Assembly (NCBI GenBank): GCA_937889655.1
Contig: CALBZG010000032.1
Coordinates: 1-16,505, forward strand
Direction: 5' to 3'
Length of the DNA stretch: 16,505 bases
DNA from: an uncultured Clostridia bacterium
GTDB taxonomy: Bacteria > Bacillota > Clostridia > Peptostreptococcales > Anaerovoracaceae
The translations under genes and the position numbers were made by a program. Position 1 is the stretch's first letter. Each line of letters opens with the position of its first letter. Shown here one piece after another: positions 7,120 through 15,396 of the stretch. The notes under the pieces are model-generated. The model did no database searches. It was given only the letters and a program-made list of their open reading frames with translations, and was not told the origin of the DNA.

Positions 7120-10100
7120 TTATGATTTTAATATTTCGTAATTTCCTTCATAAACATTTCCAAGACTTCCATCGATGGAAATCTGATCACCCGGTCCAAA
7201 TGCATGCCCATTGAGGATGCATCGCTTTTCAGTCTCATAGACGATCAGCCCCCTGCACTTGACAATGCAAACCTTCCCAAGACCCGCAGCTGCCACAGCG
7301 GCGTGGGACGTGACTCCACCCTTTGCCGTGACCAGGCCGTCGCATATGAATATCAACGGGATGTCATCGGGCACGGTATCCGGCCGCACCAGAATGATCT
7401 TGCCGTCAGGCTGTTTTTCTTTCAGAAGATTCATATCCTCCATATCAAAAGCCAGAAATCCTGACAATGCTCCGCTGCTCACTCCGATTCCGTGTCCGGC
7501 AAGGAGCATCTCGTTTGGCGAAGGTACGAAGCTCGTGGACGTCTTCTGCTTTTTCAGGTTCTGGTTCCTAGTCTGAAGGATATAAAGCCCCTCCGGGTGA
7601 TCGGACTCGAAAGTGAATTCGATTTCCTGATGAACGTATCCTTCCTTTTCAATCAGCTGCCTGGCATGGTTCTTCAATGATTCGTAAATTTGAGGGAATT
7701 CGGATTCCAGGGATATGCTGCTGTCCTTATAATGATTCTTGCGCTGGTGCTCCGATATGGGCAAGGTGTCCACAAGGCCTGAAACCACATCCTCCCCCTG
7801 TCCGCAGAGTGTAAAGTCACCGTATAGATTGACACCTGAATATTCATTGAATGGACTGTTTGTCAGGATGACTCCAGTGCCGGCTTTTTCGGGCAGGTTG
7901 CCCAGGACCATCTTCTGCACAAGGATGGCGGTCCCCCATCCATCGGCGATCTGCATATGCTCCCTGTAATATGCTGCACTCTCAGAGCCCCAGGAATCCA
8001 GGACGCCGCGAATGGCATGCTTCAACTGAATGAAAGGATCCGATTCTATCTGCACCTCGAAGTCCCCCAACGCTGCCTTGTATGCATAAGCGACCTCCAT
8101 CATCTGCTCTTTGGTGAATTGGGCCTTCAGTTCAACGCCGTATTTTTCTTTGTGGTCCGATATCAGTCTGTCGAAAACATCTCTCTCTATGCCGAAGGCC
8201 ATCCCCCAGCTTTGCAGAAACCGCCGGTAGCAGTCCCAGGCCGTCCAGCCCATGCCTGGAGCGTGGCTCAATGCTGCCGCGATTTCGTCATTCATGCCAA
8301 CGTTCAAGAACGTCTTCATCGCTCCCGGCATCGAAATCGAGGATCCGGAGCGTACAGACAGCAAAAGGGGATTTTCGGGTCTGCCAAAAGCCTGACCGGT
8401 TATTTTTTCTATGTCCGATATATTCTTTCGGATCAACCGGTTGAAATCTTCATTCATGTAGGGATGCCTGGTAATGGTCTCCCTATGCCTGAAAACCTCG
8501 GTGGTGATCACGAATCCGGGAGGCACAGGAAGTCCGTATGTGATCAGCTGCTTCAAAAAGAACGCTTTCGCTCCCAAAAATACCGGATTATCCACTTCTT
8601 CGCTCTTTTTCGAAAGAAGGCTGAAAGCCAGATCCGGATCATACGTCATCATGTTTTCAATGAAGGACTCGGAGTAATTGTCGATCATGGTTCGGAGGGC
8701 ATTGATGATATCCGTGATAAAGTTATCCAATTCCTGTACCAGAAAAGCCGATGACAAATTATCCCGAAGGAATTTTTCGGATTCCATTAAATCCATCTGA
8801 GACCCCTCCAGACCATTATGTCTGACGATCTGAGGGATGATGATGCTGAGAGGCCGATCATAAAAGTCGAAGAAGTATTCCCTGATGATCTGCTTCATAT
8901 CCTGGCCGATGAACTGAAATATGTTGATGAACTGGTCCAGTGAAAAGCTGGGCGATGTAAGGCCGTATTTGAGCATATTCAAGTGGGAGTTGAAGCTCGG
9001 GTTGTATATGCCGTCCAGTTCCAAGCCCTCCCGGAACAAAAGAAGAATATCATAAATGCGGCGGAAGGTTTTCGCTGTGATATATTCAGAATTAAACGGC
9101 TGCACTACCTGTGTCATCAGTTTGGCTGCGGTCCGTTCAAGACGGTACATCAACCCCAAGGCTTCGAATTTTGGCTCCATATATTGCCCGTACATGGAAG
9201 GTATGCCCACGGCAATATGTCGTTTATAATATATGTTCTCCAGTGCTTCGCTCATGCCGGGGTCAAGGATGATCCCCTTTAGCTTGTTCATCATCCGATA
9301 AATCTGCCGGACGCTCTCCTCGCAATCATTGCAGTCCAATGCCTTTTTGAGCGATTCAAGCTCCGATGGATTGAAGTGGTTGCCATTCTTCAGCGTCGAT
9401 AGAATATCTTCAGATTCCAAAGAATATTTTTCCAGGAGCATTGAGTAGACCCTGAAGATATAGAGCACGCGCTGATGATCTTTTTCGGTACCGGACCCGA
9501 CTTGATCCAGATTCATTCTAAGTTCGTCCATATCCGTGTTCAGGAGCCTGGATGAAGTTGATCCAAGATTTCTGCAAAGTTCAGTCAGGACTTCATGAAC
9601 TCCTGAAAGCCATTTATTCCGAGGGCCCAGCTCATCAAAAATGTCATCGGGCACCATGCCCCGCAAAGGCTCCTTATCCCGATCCTCCCAGTACTGTATG
9701 ATACGTTTCGAGAGCGCGATATGGGTGTTGTTGCTCTCGGTATGGATCTGCTTCCTCAGGAAATGGATCAGCCTGTCCTTTCTCATGCATAGCTCATCCA
9801 TGGCCGTTGTGGCTTCCCGAAGCTCCCCTTCGGCGCCGATATCGCGAAAATAAATGGGGAATATCCTGGCAAGCTGCTTGATCTCTCTGAAAACCGGTTT
9901 GATATCTGAATTGAGAAGTTTGGTGACGTCCCGTTGAAAAAGATCCGTATCTGAAATGAAAATTCCTCCGAGCTTCATGTTGGCAATAAGAGCGGCAAGC
10001 AGTTCCCTCATCGACGATGGTGCATATCCGATCAATTCCAGCCATACCCTTATATTCTTTACATGGTTAGGATCAGCTCTGGTCTGCCAGTCTTCGTTCA

Positions 10101-11196
10101 GTTTCAGTTCTCCCGGATAGGCAAAGCCCAGGCTGATCAGCCCTTTGGTAAAATATGATATGCTGCTTTGATCATTTTTATTGATCACCTCTTTGCCCAG
10201 GGTGCTGATGCAGTCCAGAACGGTCCCGAAATGCTCTTCCTTCAGATCGCTAAACTCCGCCATCAATGTGTCGAGGAAGTCTTTGATGTCTTCCATGTCG
10301 ATTTCCTTGAAAACATTCCGTAAATTTCGATTCATGTCATAAAGAAGATGATCGTTAAGAAGCGACATGCCAGGCAAATGCAGCAAGTAATAGATATAGT
10401 ATATAGCTTCCAGGGAAGACGTGAATCTATCAGTGAAGCCTCGGAAATAATTTGAAATATCATTGTAGAACATCAGGCAGACAAGTTTTTCCCAAGAGTC
10501 CGCCTTGGATTTTTCTTGTCTGAGGTTGTTGAAAAAAGGAGCTCCGATATTGCCGATGACCGTTTCATCCATATTGCGGAACAGTTTTCTCTTGGAGCGA
10601 AACCACTCCTCGGCGTTGGATGTGCGCTCCCAGTAATCGATACATTCATCCAGAAGCCCGGAGGTAAGATCAAACAGTATGCTCTTAAATATTGGCAGGC
10701 GGCCCAGATTGATGAGGTAGGATTTGAAATAGCCGGAATTTCGAACGTACAAAAGCTGCCAGCTCCTCATATCCTGCCGGATGATGTCAAGACATTGAAA
10801 AATAATGGTTTCGGGAAAGTTCTCCAGACTGGAGAGGCGGTCCATAAATTTAATAAGGGTTCGGATGAGCAGTTCGCGGTGGGCATCTTCCATCTCCAGG
10901 GCCAACAGCTTCCTGAAAATGTCTACCAAAACAGAAAGGGCCTTTTCAGACTCTTCCAGGGAATTGTAAAGCCAAATATCCTCCAGGCAGATCGTATGGA
11001 GCGCATCGATGACATACTGATCGTTACGGTACTTATGATTCAATTCCGTTAGAAAATCCTGTGTTCTTTTATAAATTCCCCATTTTGATTTGGAGAGCTC
11101 CATGAACCACTTTTGATCTTCCGGAATATCGGGAATTGCATCTCGCGTCCTGGTCAGATTGGCCTCTAATGCCTTTGAAGAAAACACCTCAGACAT
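7120..11196 (-). CDS. PEP/pyruvate-binding (PPDK-like) protein with large unknown N-terminal region and no PEP-binding barrel
   Basis: A 1358-residue protein from the ATG at 11194-11196. Residues 1 to about 865 look largely alpha-helical and match no family I can name; a conserved-looking motif is IPSMYGQYMEP (from 665). Residues about 870-1215 are the ATP-grasp nucleotide-binding domain of pyruvate phosphate dikinase/PEP synthase: LGAKAFFLKQL with the ATP-contacting Lys (K877), SVRSGSSISMPGAMKT (R949 as the key Arg), ILVQKMVLGN, GTGVILTNSP, and EIEFTF...LYILQTR near the end (R1210). Residues about 1245-1350 are the swivelling phosphohistidine domain, with H1298 in GGVTSHAAVAA and the typical end ISIDGSLGNVYEG. 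The protein then stops: the C-terminal TIM barrel that binds PEP/pyruvate is absent. It can plausibly autophosphorylate from ATP, but the acceptor is unknown. It is first in an operon with the GAPDH-like gene. Confidence 0.85.
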   Translation of the reverse strand: MSEVFSSKALEANLTRTRDAIPDIPEDQKWFMELSKSKWGIYKRTQDFLTELNHKYRNDQYVIDALHTICLEDIWLYNSLEESEKALSVLVDIFRKLLALEMEDAHRELLIRTLIKFMDRLSSLENFPETIIFQCLDIIRQDMRSWQLLYVRNSGYFKSYLINLGRLPIFKSILFDLTSGLLDECIDYWERTSNAEEWFRSKRKLFRNMDETVIGNIGAPFFNNLRQEKSKADSWEKLVCLMFYNDISNYFRGFTDRFTSSLEAIYYIYYLLHLPGMSLLNDHLLYDMNRNLRNVFKEIDMEDIKDFLDTLMAEFSDLKEEHFGTVLDCISTLGKEVINKNDQSSISYFTKGLISLGFAYPGELKLNEDWQTRADPNHVKNIRVWLELIGYAPSSMRELLAALIANMKLGGIFISDTDLFQRDVTKLLNSDIKPVFREIKQLARIFPIYFRDIGAEGELREATTAMDELCMRKDRLIHFLRKQIHTESNNTHIALSKRIIQYWEDRDKEPLRGMVPDDIFDELGPRNKWLSGVHEVLTELCRNLGSTSSRLLNTDMDELRMNLDQVGSGTEKDHQRVLYIFRVYSMLLEKYSLESEDILSTLKNGNHFNPSELESLKKALDCNDCEESVRQIYRMMNKLKGIILDPGMSEALENIYYKRHIAVGIPSMYGQYMEPKFEALGLMYRLERTAAKLMTQVVQPFNSEYITAKTFRRIYDILLLFREGLELDGIYNPSFNSHLNMLKYGLTSPSFSLDQFINIFQFIGQDMKQIIREYFFDFYDRPLSIIIPQIVRHNGLEGSQMDLMESEKFLRDNLSSAFLVQELDNFITDIINALRTMIDNYSESFIENMMTYDPDLAFSLLSKKSEEVDNPVFLGAKAFFLKQLITYGLPVPPGFVITTEVFRHRETITRHPYMNEDFNRLIRKNISDIEKITGQAFGRPENPLLLSVRSGSSISMPGAMKTFLNVGMNDEIAAALSHAPGMGWTAWDCYRRFLQSWGMAFGIERDVFDRLISDHKEKYGVELKAQFTKEQMMEVAYAYKAALGDFEVQIESDPFIQLKHAIRGVLDSWGSESAAYYREHMQIADGWGTAILVQKMVLGNLPEKAGTGVILTNSPFNEYSGVNLYGDFTLCGQGEDVVSGLVDTLPISEHQRKNHYKDSSISLESEFPQIYESLKNHARQLIEKEGYVHQEIEFTFESDHPEGLYILQTRNQNLKKQKTSTSFVPSPNEMLLAGHGIGVSSGALSGFLAFDMEDMNLLKEKQPDGKIILVRPDTVPDDIPLIFICDGLVTAKGGVTSHAAVAAAGLGKVCIVKCRGLIVYETEKRCILNGHAFGPGDQISIDGSLGNVYEGNYEILKS

Positions 11197-11204
11197 TGCC
11201 AAGT

Positions 11205-11209
11205 CTCCC
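11205..11209 (-). promoter_or_regulatory. Ribosome binding site deciding the start of the dikinase-like gene
   Basis: On the minus strand GGGAG lies 8 bases before the ATG at 11196 but only 2 bases before an in-frame TTG at 11202. The ATG (protein beginning MSEVFSS) is therefore preferred over the two-codon-longer reading. Confidence 0.65.
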
Positions 11210-11250
11210 GTAAATCAAATAAAAGCAAGATTCTGACCTTCTTCATTAAA

Positions 11251-11279
11251 AGTATAGCATACACCGGATTCGAATTGAA
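11251..11279 (-). promoter_or_regulatory. Predicted extended -10 promoter for the dikinase-like/GAPDH-like operon
   Basis: On the minus strand TGCTATACT gives an extended -10 (TATACT at 11251-11256, TG two bases before it). A weak -35, TTCAAT (11274-11279), stands 17 bases further upstream. The start would fall near 11244, leaving a leader of about 48 bases. Confidence 0.55.
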
Positions 11280-11293
11280 CATTTTATGCTATA
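11253..11293. repeat. Inverted repeat formed by two divergent -10 regions
   Basis: TATAGCATA (11253-11261) and TATGCTATA (11285-11293) are perfect 9-base inverted copies separated by 23 bases. Each arm contains most of one divergent -10 element, with arm centres about three helical turns apart. The symmetry may simply reflect two similar promoters or may also be a binding site for a shared regulator. Confidence 0.45.
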
Positions 11294-11295
11294 AT
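11287..11295 (+). promoter_or_regulatory. Predicted extended -10 promoter for the GlpA-like operon
   Basis: TGCTATAAT is an extended -10 with a perfect TATAAT at 11290-11295; no convincing -35 is present at the proper distance. A second copy of the core, TGCTATAAG, follows at 11299-11307 and could be an alternative -10. The leader would be about 55 bases. Confidence 0.5.
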
Positions 11296-11358
11296 TTGTG
11301 CTATAAGCTTTTTCGTTTTTCTATATTCGTTGTTTAACTGAAGTAAAAGGAGTTATCT

Positions 11359-12843
11359 GTGTTGAAATCTTTTGATGCGGTCATCATCGGGGCGGGCGTC
11401 GTTGGGAACGCCATTGCCCGCGAGTTATCCAAATACGACATGTCTGTCTGTGTAATCGAGAAAGAAGCAGATACGGCCTTTGGCATCAGCGGAAGAAACA
11501 GCGGCGTTCTGCATTCGGGATTCAATAATAAACCCGGCACTCTGATGGCTGAGCTTTGTGTCCAAGGCTCCCGGGGGTTTGCCGGAGAAGCAGCCGGACT
11601 TGGTATCAAGCTGGATAGGACCGGAAAATTGGTGACGGCTCTATATGATGAAGATGTCCAAGCCCTGCACTTGCTGAAGGAACAAGGTGAAGCCAACCAT
11701 GTTGATGGACTAGAAATCATCAGCAGTGCCGAAATCAGAAAAATCAATGAAGATATTAGCGGAGTGGCTGCGCTGCTTTCCAACGCCACCGGAATTTTTG
11801 ATCCTTTCCTGTACACAATAGCCCTTGCAGAGGAAGCCATATTGAATGGCGCGGAATATCGTTTTTTAAATGAAGTTGCGGGCATTGCTCCGTGCCGGCC
11901 GTCAACGGGTGCTCCAATGGCAACCGATAGCCGACGCTACCAAGTTACTTGCGTTCATCGGCGAAGTCGATGCGAGGAGCGCATTGAAGCCGATTGGGTC
12001 ATCAACAGCGCAGGACTGCATTCCGATCATGTATGTAAAATGCTGGGGATCAATGACTTCCTCATCCATCCATGCCGCGGAGAATATCATATCTTGGATA
12101 AGAAAATCGGAAGTAAACTCCGGATCCCCGTTTATCCCGTGCCAAATGAAAAATCCGGTGGTCTGGGCGTTCATCTCACCCCAACGGTTCATGGCAATCT
12201 GATGATCGGGCCAAGTGCTGAGTATGTCGGCACGCGCGAAGATTTCAGTACGACGGAATCCATCATGAATGATCTTTTTGCCCAGGGAAGCGAACTGTTC
12301 CCCGGCATTGAAAAATCAGGCATTATCCGAAGTTTTGCCGGTATAAGGCCCAAGCTTGCAGCAGAAAGCCAAGGCGGCTACCACGATTTCATCATCAGAG
12401 AAAGCGAGAGAAGCAAGGGCTTTGTGATCCTGGCCGGCATTGAATCTCCGGGTCTCACGGCTTCCATCCCTATTGCAAAGAAAGTAGCGGAAATCATTTT
12501 CTGTAGGAATCAGGCAGAGCGTAGAAAACTCTTCCGTCGACGGATAGATGCGATCCAGACTGAAGAACACTACGGCCCTTCAGGAAGCCATCGGTTGATT
12601 TGCCTTTGTGAATCCAAGTCTGAAAACGAAATACTAAAAGCATATGATCAAATAGTCATGATCGGTGCGCTCCCAACCGTGAAAGGGATCAAGAACAGAA
12701 CAGGCGCAGGCATGGGAAATTGCCAGGGCAGTTTTTGCACTGTTAATATTATTGACCTTCTAGAACGTAAAAGAGATTTGGATCCCCTTGGATTTTTCCT
12801 GGATGGACCCGAAAGCTATCTATTTGCCGGGAGGACGAGATGA
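11359..12843 (+). CDS. GlpA-like FAD-dependent oxidoreductase with C-terminal BFD-type [2Fe-2S] domain
   Basis: A 494-residue flavoprotein of the DAO/GlpA/L2HGDH superfamily. The FAD-binding Rossmann motif is IIGAGVVGNAIARELS (9-24) ending in the acidic VIEKE; SGRNSGVLHSGF is the flavin-contact region typical of glycerol-3-phosphate dehydrogenase subunit A and L-2-hydroxyglutarate oxidase. The C-terminal ~80 residues form a BFD-like iron-sulfur domain with C415, C417, C455 and C460 (C-x-C and C-x4-C). The start is the GTG at 11359, six bases after AAAAGGAG; a TTG directly after it is an alternative. It overlaps the next gene by ATGA, so the two are translationally coupled and probably form one complex. 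Likely substrates are glycerol 3-phosphate or another 2-hydroxyacid/polyol phosphate, with electrons passed through the Fe-S centre to the partner flavoprotein. No glycerol kinase or uptake gene is in view, so naming it glpA would be premature. Confidence 0.85.
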   Translation: MLKSFDAVIIGAGVVGNAIARELSKYDMSVCVIEKEADTAFGISGRNSGVLHSGFNNKPGTLMAELCVQGSRGFAGEAAGLGIKLDRTGKLVTALYDEDVQALHLLKEQGEANHVDGLEIISSAEIRKINEDISGVAALLSNATGIFDPFLYTIALAEEAILNGAEYRFLNEVAGIAPCRPSTGAPMATDSRRYQVTCVHRRSRCEERIEADWVINSAGLHSDHVCKMLGINDFLIHPCRGEYHILDKKIGSKLRIPVYPVPNEKSGGLGVHLTPTVHGNLMIGPSAEYVGTREDFSTTESIMNDLFAQGSELFPGIEKSGIIRSFAGIRPKLAAESQGGYHDFIIRESERSKGFVILAGIESPGLTASIPIAKKVAEIIFCRNQAERRKLFRRRIDAIQTEEHYGPSGSHRLICLCESKSENEILKAYDQIVMIGALPTVKGIKNRTGAGMGNCQGSFCTVNIIDLLERKRDLDPLGFFLDGPESYLFAGRTR

Positions 12844-14210
12844 TAAAAAAAGATGTGGTGATCATAGGCGGCGGACCAGCAGGTCTGGCTGTGGCAGATA
12901 AACTTTTTGATCTGGGCATCAAAGATATCGTGCTGTTCGAAAAAGAGGAGTATCTGGGCGGGGTTCTTCCGCAATGCATCCACGATGGCTTCGGCCTTAC
13001 CAAATTCGGCAGGAATATCACGGGACCGGAATACGCCCAGCTCTATATACGCCGGATCCTTGAAAAGAATATATCAGCGATATGCTGTGCCACCGTCATG
13101 GACATATACTCGGATAACCATAAGAAATACGTCTCCGTTACTCTACCGGAAGGCGAACGCCTATATGAGGCAAAAGCAGTAGTGCTTGCAACCGGCTGCA
13201 GAGAGCGGGGCAGAGGCAGTCTGGGCATCCCGGGAGCCCGTCTGGCAGGAATTTATACAGCAGGGACAGCGCAAGCCTTTATAAATCTGAAAAACCTGAT
13301 GCCCGGGAAGAGGGTGGTGATCCTGGGATCCGGCGACATCGGTCTGATTATGGCCAGGCGGCTCACCCTTGAAGGTTCCGAAGTTATTTGTGTCGTGGAA
13401 AAGGAACCTATACCCGGCGGCCTGAAGCGAAATGTCGTCCAATGTCTGGACGATTTCAATATACCTCTTCTCACGAACTCCATCATAACCAATATATATG
13501 GGAATGGAAGAGTCGAAGGAGTTGAAATAGCAGCTTCAGATGGAAGCGGCAGAAAAAATGTCAGTTGCGATACACTGATACTATCGGCAGGGCTTATCCC
13601 TGAAAACGGCGTATTGAGCACGACAGAACCCGGTATTTATGTCTGCGGAAACGCCCTTTATGTTCACGGGCTTGTGGATGATGTCTCGTCCAGCGGCGAA
13701 GAGGTAGCCCATGCCGTGGCAGCTTTCCTGGACAAGAAGGGTGCAAGACCTTCAGGAGGGAAAATGGCCGTCGATAAAGAAAGCAGCAATAGATATTCAA
13801 TAGCCAATATTTCCGAAACAAGATCCCGACGTCAGGCGGAATTAAGAGAAAAACGGCTGCGGGAGTTGGAGTTCGGCTATATCAAAACCATTACTTGCAT
13901 ATTGTGCCCTAATAGCTGCGAGATCGACGAAGAGCTCAAGGGCGGCAAGTGTGAAAAAGGCGCCGAATATGCCAAGGCTGAAATGACGAAGCCGACCAGA
14001 GTGCTGACTTCTTCTGTCAAAGCAGCAGGAAGAGCATCCCAATTGGTGAGTGTAAGGACCACAAAACCAATTTCAAAAGAGAAACTCAAAGAAGGTGCAA
14101 GAAGCCTTCGGGAACTGGTTGTCAGCCCGCCGATATATCAAGGCGATTTGATCTGCAAAGATTTCATCGAGAATGGAGTTGATTTGATCGCCACGTCCGA
14201 GTTGCTTTAA
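12840..14210 (+). CDS. NAD(P)/FAD-dependent oxidoreductase fused to a DUF1667 domain
   Basis: A 456-residue two-part protein. Residues 1 to about 305 form a pyridine-nucleotide-disulfide-type flavoprotein: FAD motif VVIIGGGPAGLAVADKL near the N-terminus, LATGCRERGR (about 119-128), a second dinucleotide-binding motif VVILGSGDIGLIMARRL (about 161-177), and a late YVCGNALYVHGLVDDVS typical of the C-terminal FAD contact. After a charged linker (about 305-348) comes DUF1667, with C353, C356, C360 and C371 in TCILCPNSC...GGKC, followed by TKPTRVLTSSV and VDLIATSEL. Those cysteines could hold an iron-sulfur cluster. In clusters I know, DUF1667 is usually a small separate gene after a GlpA-like and an NAD oxidoreductase gene; here two of the three are fused. 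It likely exchanges electrons between NAD(P)H and the GlpA-like partner. GGAGG lies 5 bases before the ATG. Confidence 0.85.
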   Translation: MIKKDVVIIGGGPAGLAVADKLFDLGIKDIVLFEKEEYLGGVLPQCIHDGFGLTKFGRNITGPEYAQLYIRRILEKNISAICCATVMDIYSDNHKKYVSVTLPEGERLYEAKAVVLATGCRERGRGSLGIPGARLAGIYTAGTAQAFINLKNLMPGKRVVILGSGDIGLIMARRLTLEGSEVICVVEKEPIPGGLKRNVVQCLDDFNIPLLTNSIITNIYGNGRVEGVEIAASDGSGRKNVSCDTLILSAGLIPENGVLSTTEPGIYVCGNALYVHGLVDDVSSSGEEVAHAVAAFLDKKGARPSGGKMAVDKESSNRYSIANISETRSRRQAELREKRLRELEFGYIKTITCILCPNSCEIDEELKGGKCEKGAEYAKAEMTKPTRVLTSSVKAAGRASQLVSVRTTKPISKEKLKEGARSLRELVVSPPIYQGDLICKDFIENGVDLIATSELL

Positions 14211-14233
14211 GTCAGCCCCGACTGGCAGACTTA
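14208..14233. terminator. Hairpin across the convergent stop codons; possible weak bidirectional terminator
   Basis: TAAGTC (14208-14213) pairs with GACTTA (14228-14233); inside, after an A-A mismatch, GCC pairs with GGC around a 6-base loop. On the plus strand TTTAG follows, a poor U-tract. The hairpin holds the stop codons of both convergent genes, which are one base apart. It is the only terminator-like structure I found in the window. Confidence 0.35.
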
Positions 14234-15360
14234 TTTAGAACAGCAGAATTATCTGGCTCAAAAGAAAATCTGTAAGGCATATCCAGGAGGTCTCTGACGT
14301 CACAGAGGTCTTTCTGGATGGATCCACCGGCAGGGACGCCTTTGTCCTTTCGATCCAGCCAGGCCAGATACTCTTTTTCCCCGGCTGTATAAATCCGCTC
14401 GCATCCGGGTGCGGTTTTTGATTTTCTCAGCTCCCTCAATATATTGCCGGCTTGCTCTTTGAAGGTATCCGCTCCCAGAAAAGCCTCCGTATCAATAGCA
14501 ATGAAAAAATGCCCCAAATGGATCGGTGATTTCTGCCCATGTTCATTGAGTCCCGATAGCATCTTCAGGCAGCAGCCTGCCTGCAAAGCAGACGATAGTA
14601 TCTCGACAACGGTTGCGTATCCGTATCCCTTATGTCCGCCGAGGGTTTCACCCATTCCGCCCAAGGGCAGCAGCGCCGCTTCACCATTCGTCAGGTCCTT
14701 GAGGATCTGATCGCTGTCGGTGATGCTTTCTCCATCCTGTCTTATGACAGCTCCTGCAGGAGTTTCCATCCCCCTTCGTGCATAATATTCAATCCTCCCC
14801 CTTTGCGTGATGCTTGTAGCACAATCGATCATGAAGGGGAATTCTTCGTCGGTGGGCAGTCCGAATGTCAGCGGATTCGTCCCCAGGATGTTTTCCACCC
14901 CGAAGGTCGGAGCCACGGATGGCCGTGCATTTGTGCCCGTTATGCCGATCATGTTCTTTTTTGTTGCCATCCCGGCGTAATACCCTGCTATGCCATAATG
15001 AGTCGAATTCCTGGCTGCGACCATGCCCATTCCATATTGCTTTGCCTTTCTGATAGCCAATTCCATGGATTTGTAGGCCACCACCATGCCCATTCCATCA
15101 TGCCCGTCCACCACTGCCGTAGTGGCTGTTTCCTTGATGATCTCAAAATCCGTGACAGGTTTCTGCATGCCGCATAAAATCCGGTCGATATAGATCGGCT
15201 TGAAGCGGTTGACACCGTGACTGTCAATGCCTCTCCTGTCGCTTTCAGCCAGCACATCTGCGCATATCGCAGCCTCTTCATGAGGCACTCCTGCTTTTAT
15301 GAAGGCTTTGGTCATAAAGTCCGTGATTTGCTCCCACGGTATAAACACTGTATCCGGCAT
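14212..15360 (-). CDS. Ldh_2-family NAD(P)-dependent 2-hydroxyacid dehydrogenase (malate/L-lactate dehydrogenase-like)
   Basis: A 382-residue protein of the Ldh_2 (MDH2/LDH2) family. These cytoplasmic dimers reduce 2-oxoacids or cyclic imines with NAD(P)H, and are structurally unrelated to classical lactate dehydrogenase. Family residues are present: catalytic H48 in IDSHGVNR, H121 in NSTHYGIAG, GTNPLTFG (160-167), the Asp in FMIDCATS, and GGHKGYGYA near 241. Known members include malate, sulfolactate, ureidoglycolate and diketogulonate enzymes and piperidine-2-carboxylate reductase; the sequence alone does not choose. I start it at the ATG of MPDTVFIP because AAAGGAGG lies 10 bases upstream; a ten-codon-longer reading would swallow that site. 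It lies 36 bases after the DUF362 gene on the same strand, a likely operon. Confidence 0.88.
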   Translation of the reverse strand: MPDTVFIPWEQITDFMTKAFIKAGVPHEEAAICADVLAESDRRGIDSHGVNRFKPIYIDRILCGMQKPVTDFEIIKETATTAVVDGHDGMGMVVAYKSMELAIRKAKQYGMGMVAARNSTHYGIAGYYAGMATKKNMIGITGTNARPSVAPTFGVENILGTNPLTFGLPTDEEFPFMIDCATSITQRGRIEYYARRGMETPAGAVIRQDGESITDSDQILKDLTNGEAALLPLGGMGETLGGHKGYGYATVVEILSSALQAGCCLKMLSGLNEHGQKSPIHLGHFFIAIDTEAFLGADTFKEQAGNILRELRKSKTAPGCERIYTAGEKEYLAWLDRKDKGVPAGGSIQKDLCDVRDLLDMPYRFSFEPDNSAVLNKSASRG

Positions 15361-15370
15361 CGTGATCCAA

Positions 15371-15378
15371 CCTCCTTT
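15371..15378 (-). promoter_or_regulatory. Strong ribosome binding site deciding the start of the Ldh_2 gene
   Basis: On the minus strand AAAGGAGG stands 10 bases before the ATG at 15360. This rules out the in-frame ATG at 15390, which would place this site inside the coding sequence. Confidence 0.75.
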
Positions 15379-15396
15379 TCGTAATATCAATTATGT

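Noticed and set aside
7957..8754. A 265-codon open frame on the plus strand inside the dikinase-like gene
   Set aside because: It is antisense to clearly conserved ATP-grasp coding sequence, has an odd composition and no ribosome binding site; a shadow frame.
10516..11052. A 178-codon plus-strand frame opposite the N-terminal region of the dikinase-like gene
   Set aside because: The opposite strand frame is continuous with the dikinase domains; no promoter or ribosome binding site supports the plus-strand reading.
11334..11885. A 183-codon minus-strand frame opposite the GlpA-like gene
   Set aside because: It is antisense to the FAD-binding domain and made of low-information Ser/Ala/Pro-rich sequence, typical of a shadow.
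15020..15098. A 16-base direct repeat (15020-15035 and 15083-15098) in the Ldh_2 gene
   Set aside because: Both copies encode GMGMV at two positions where this family is naturally Gly-rich; a coding coincidence, not a mobile or regulatory repeat.
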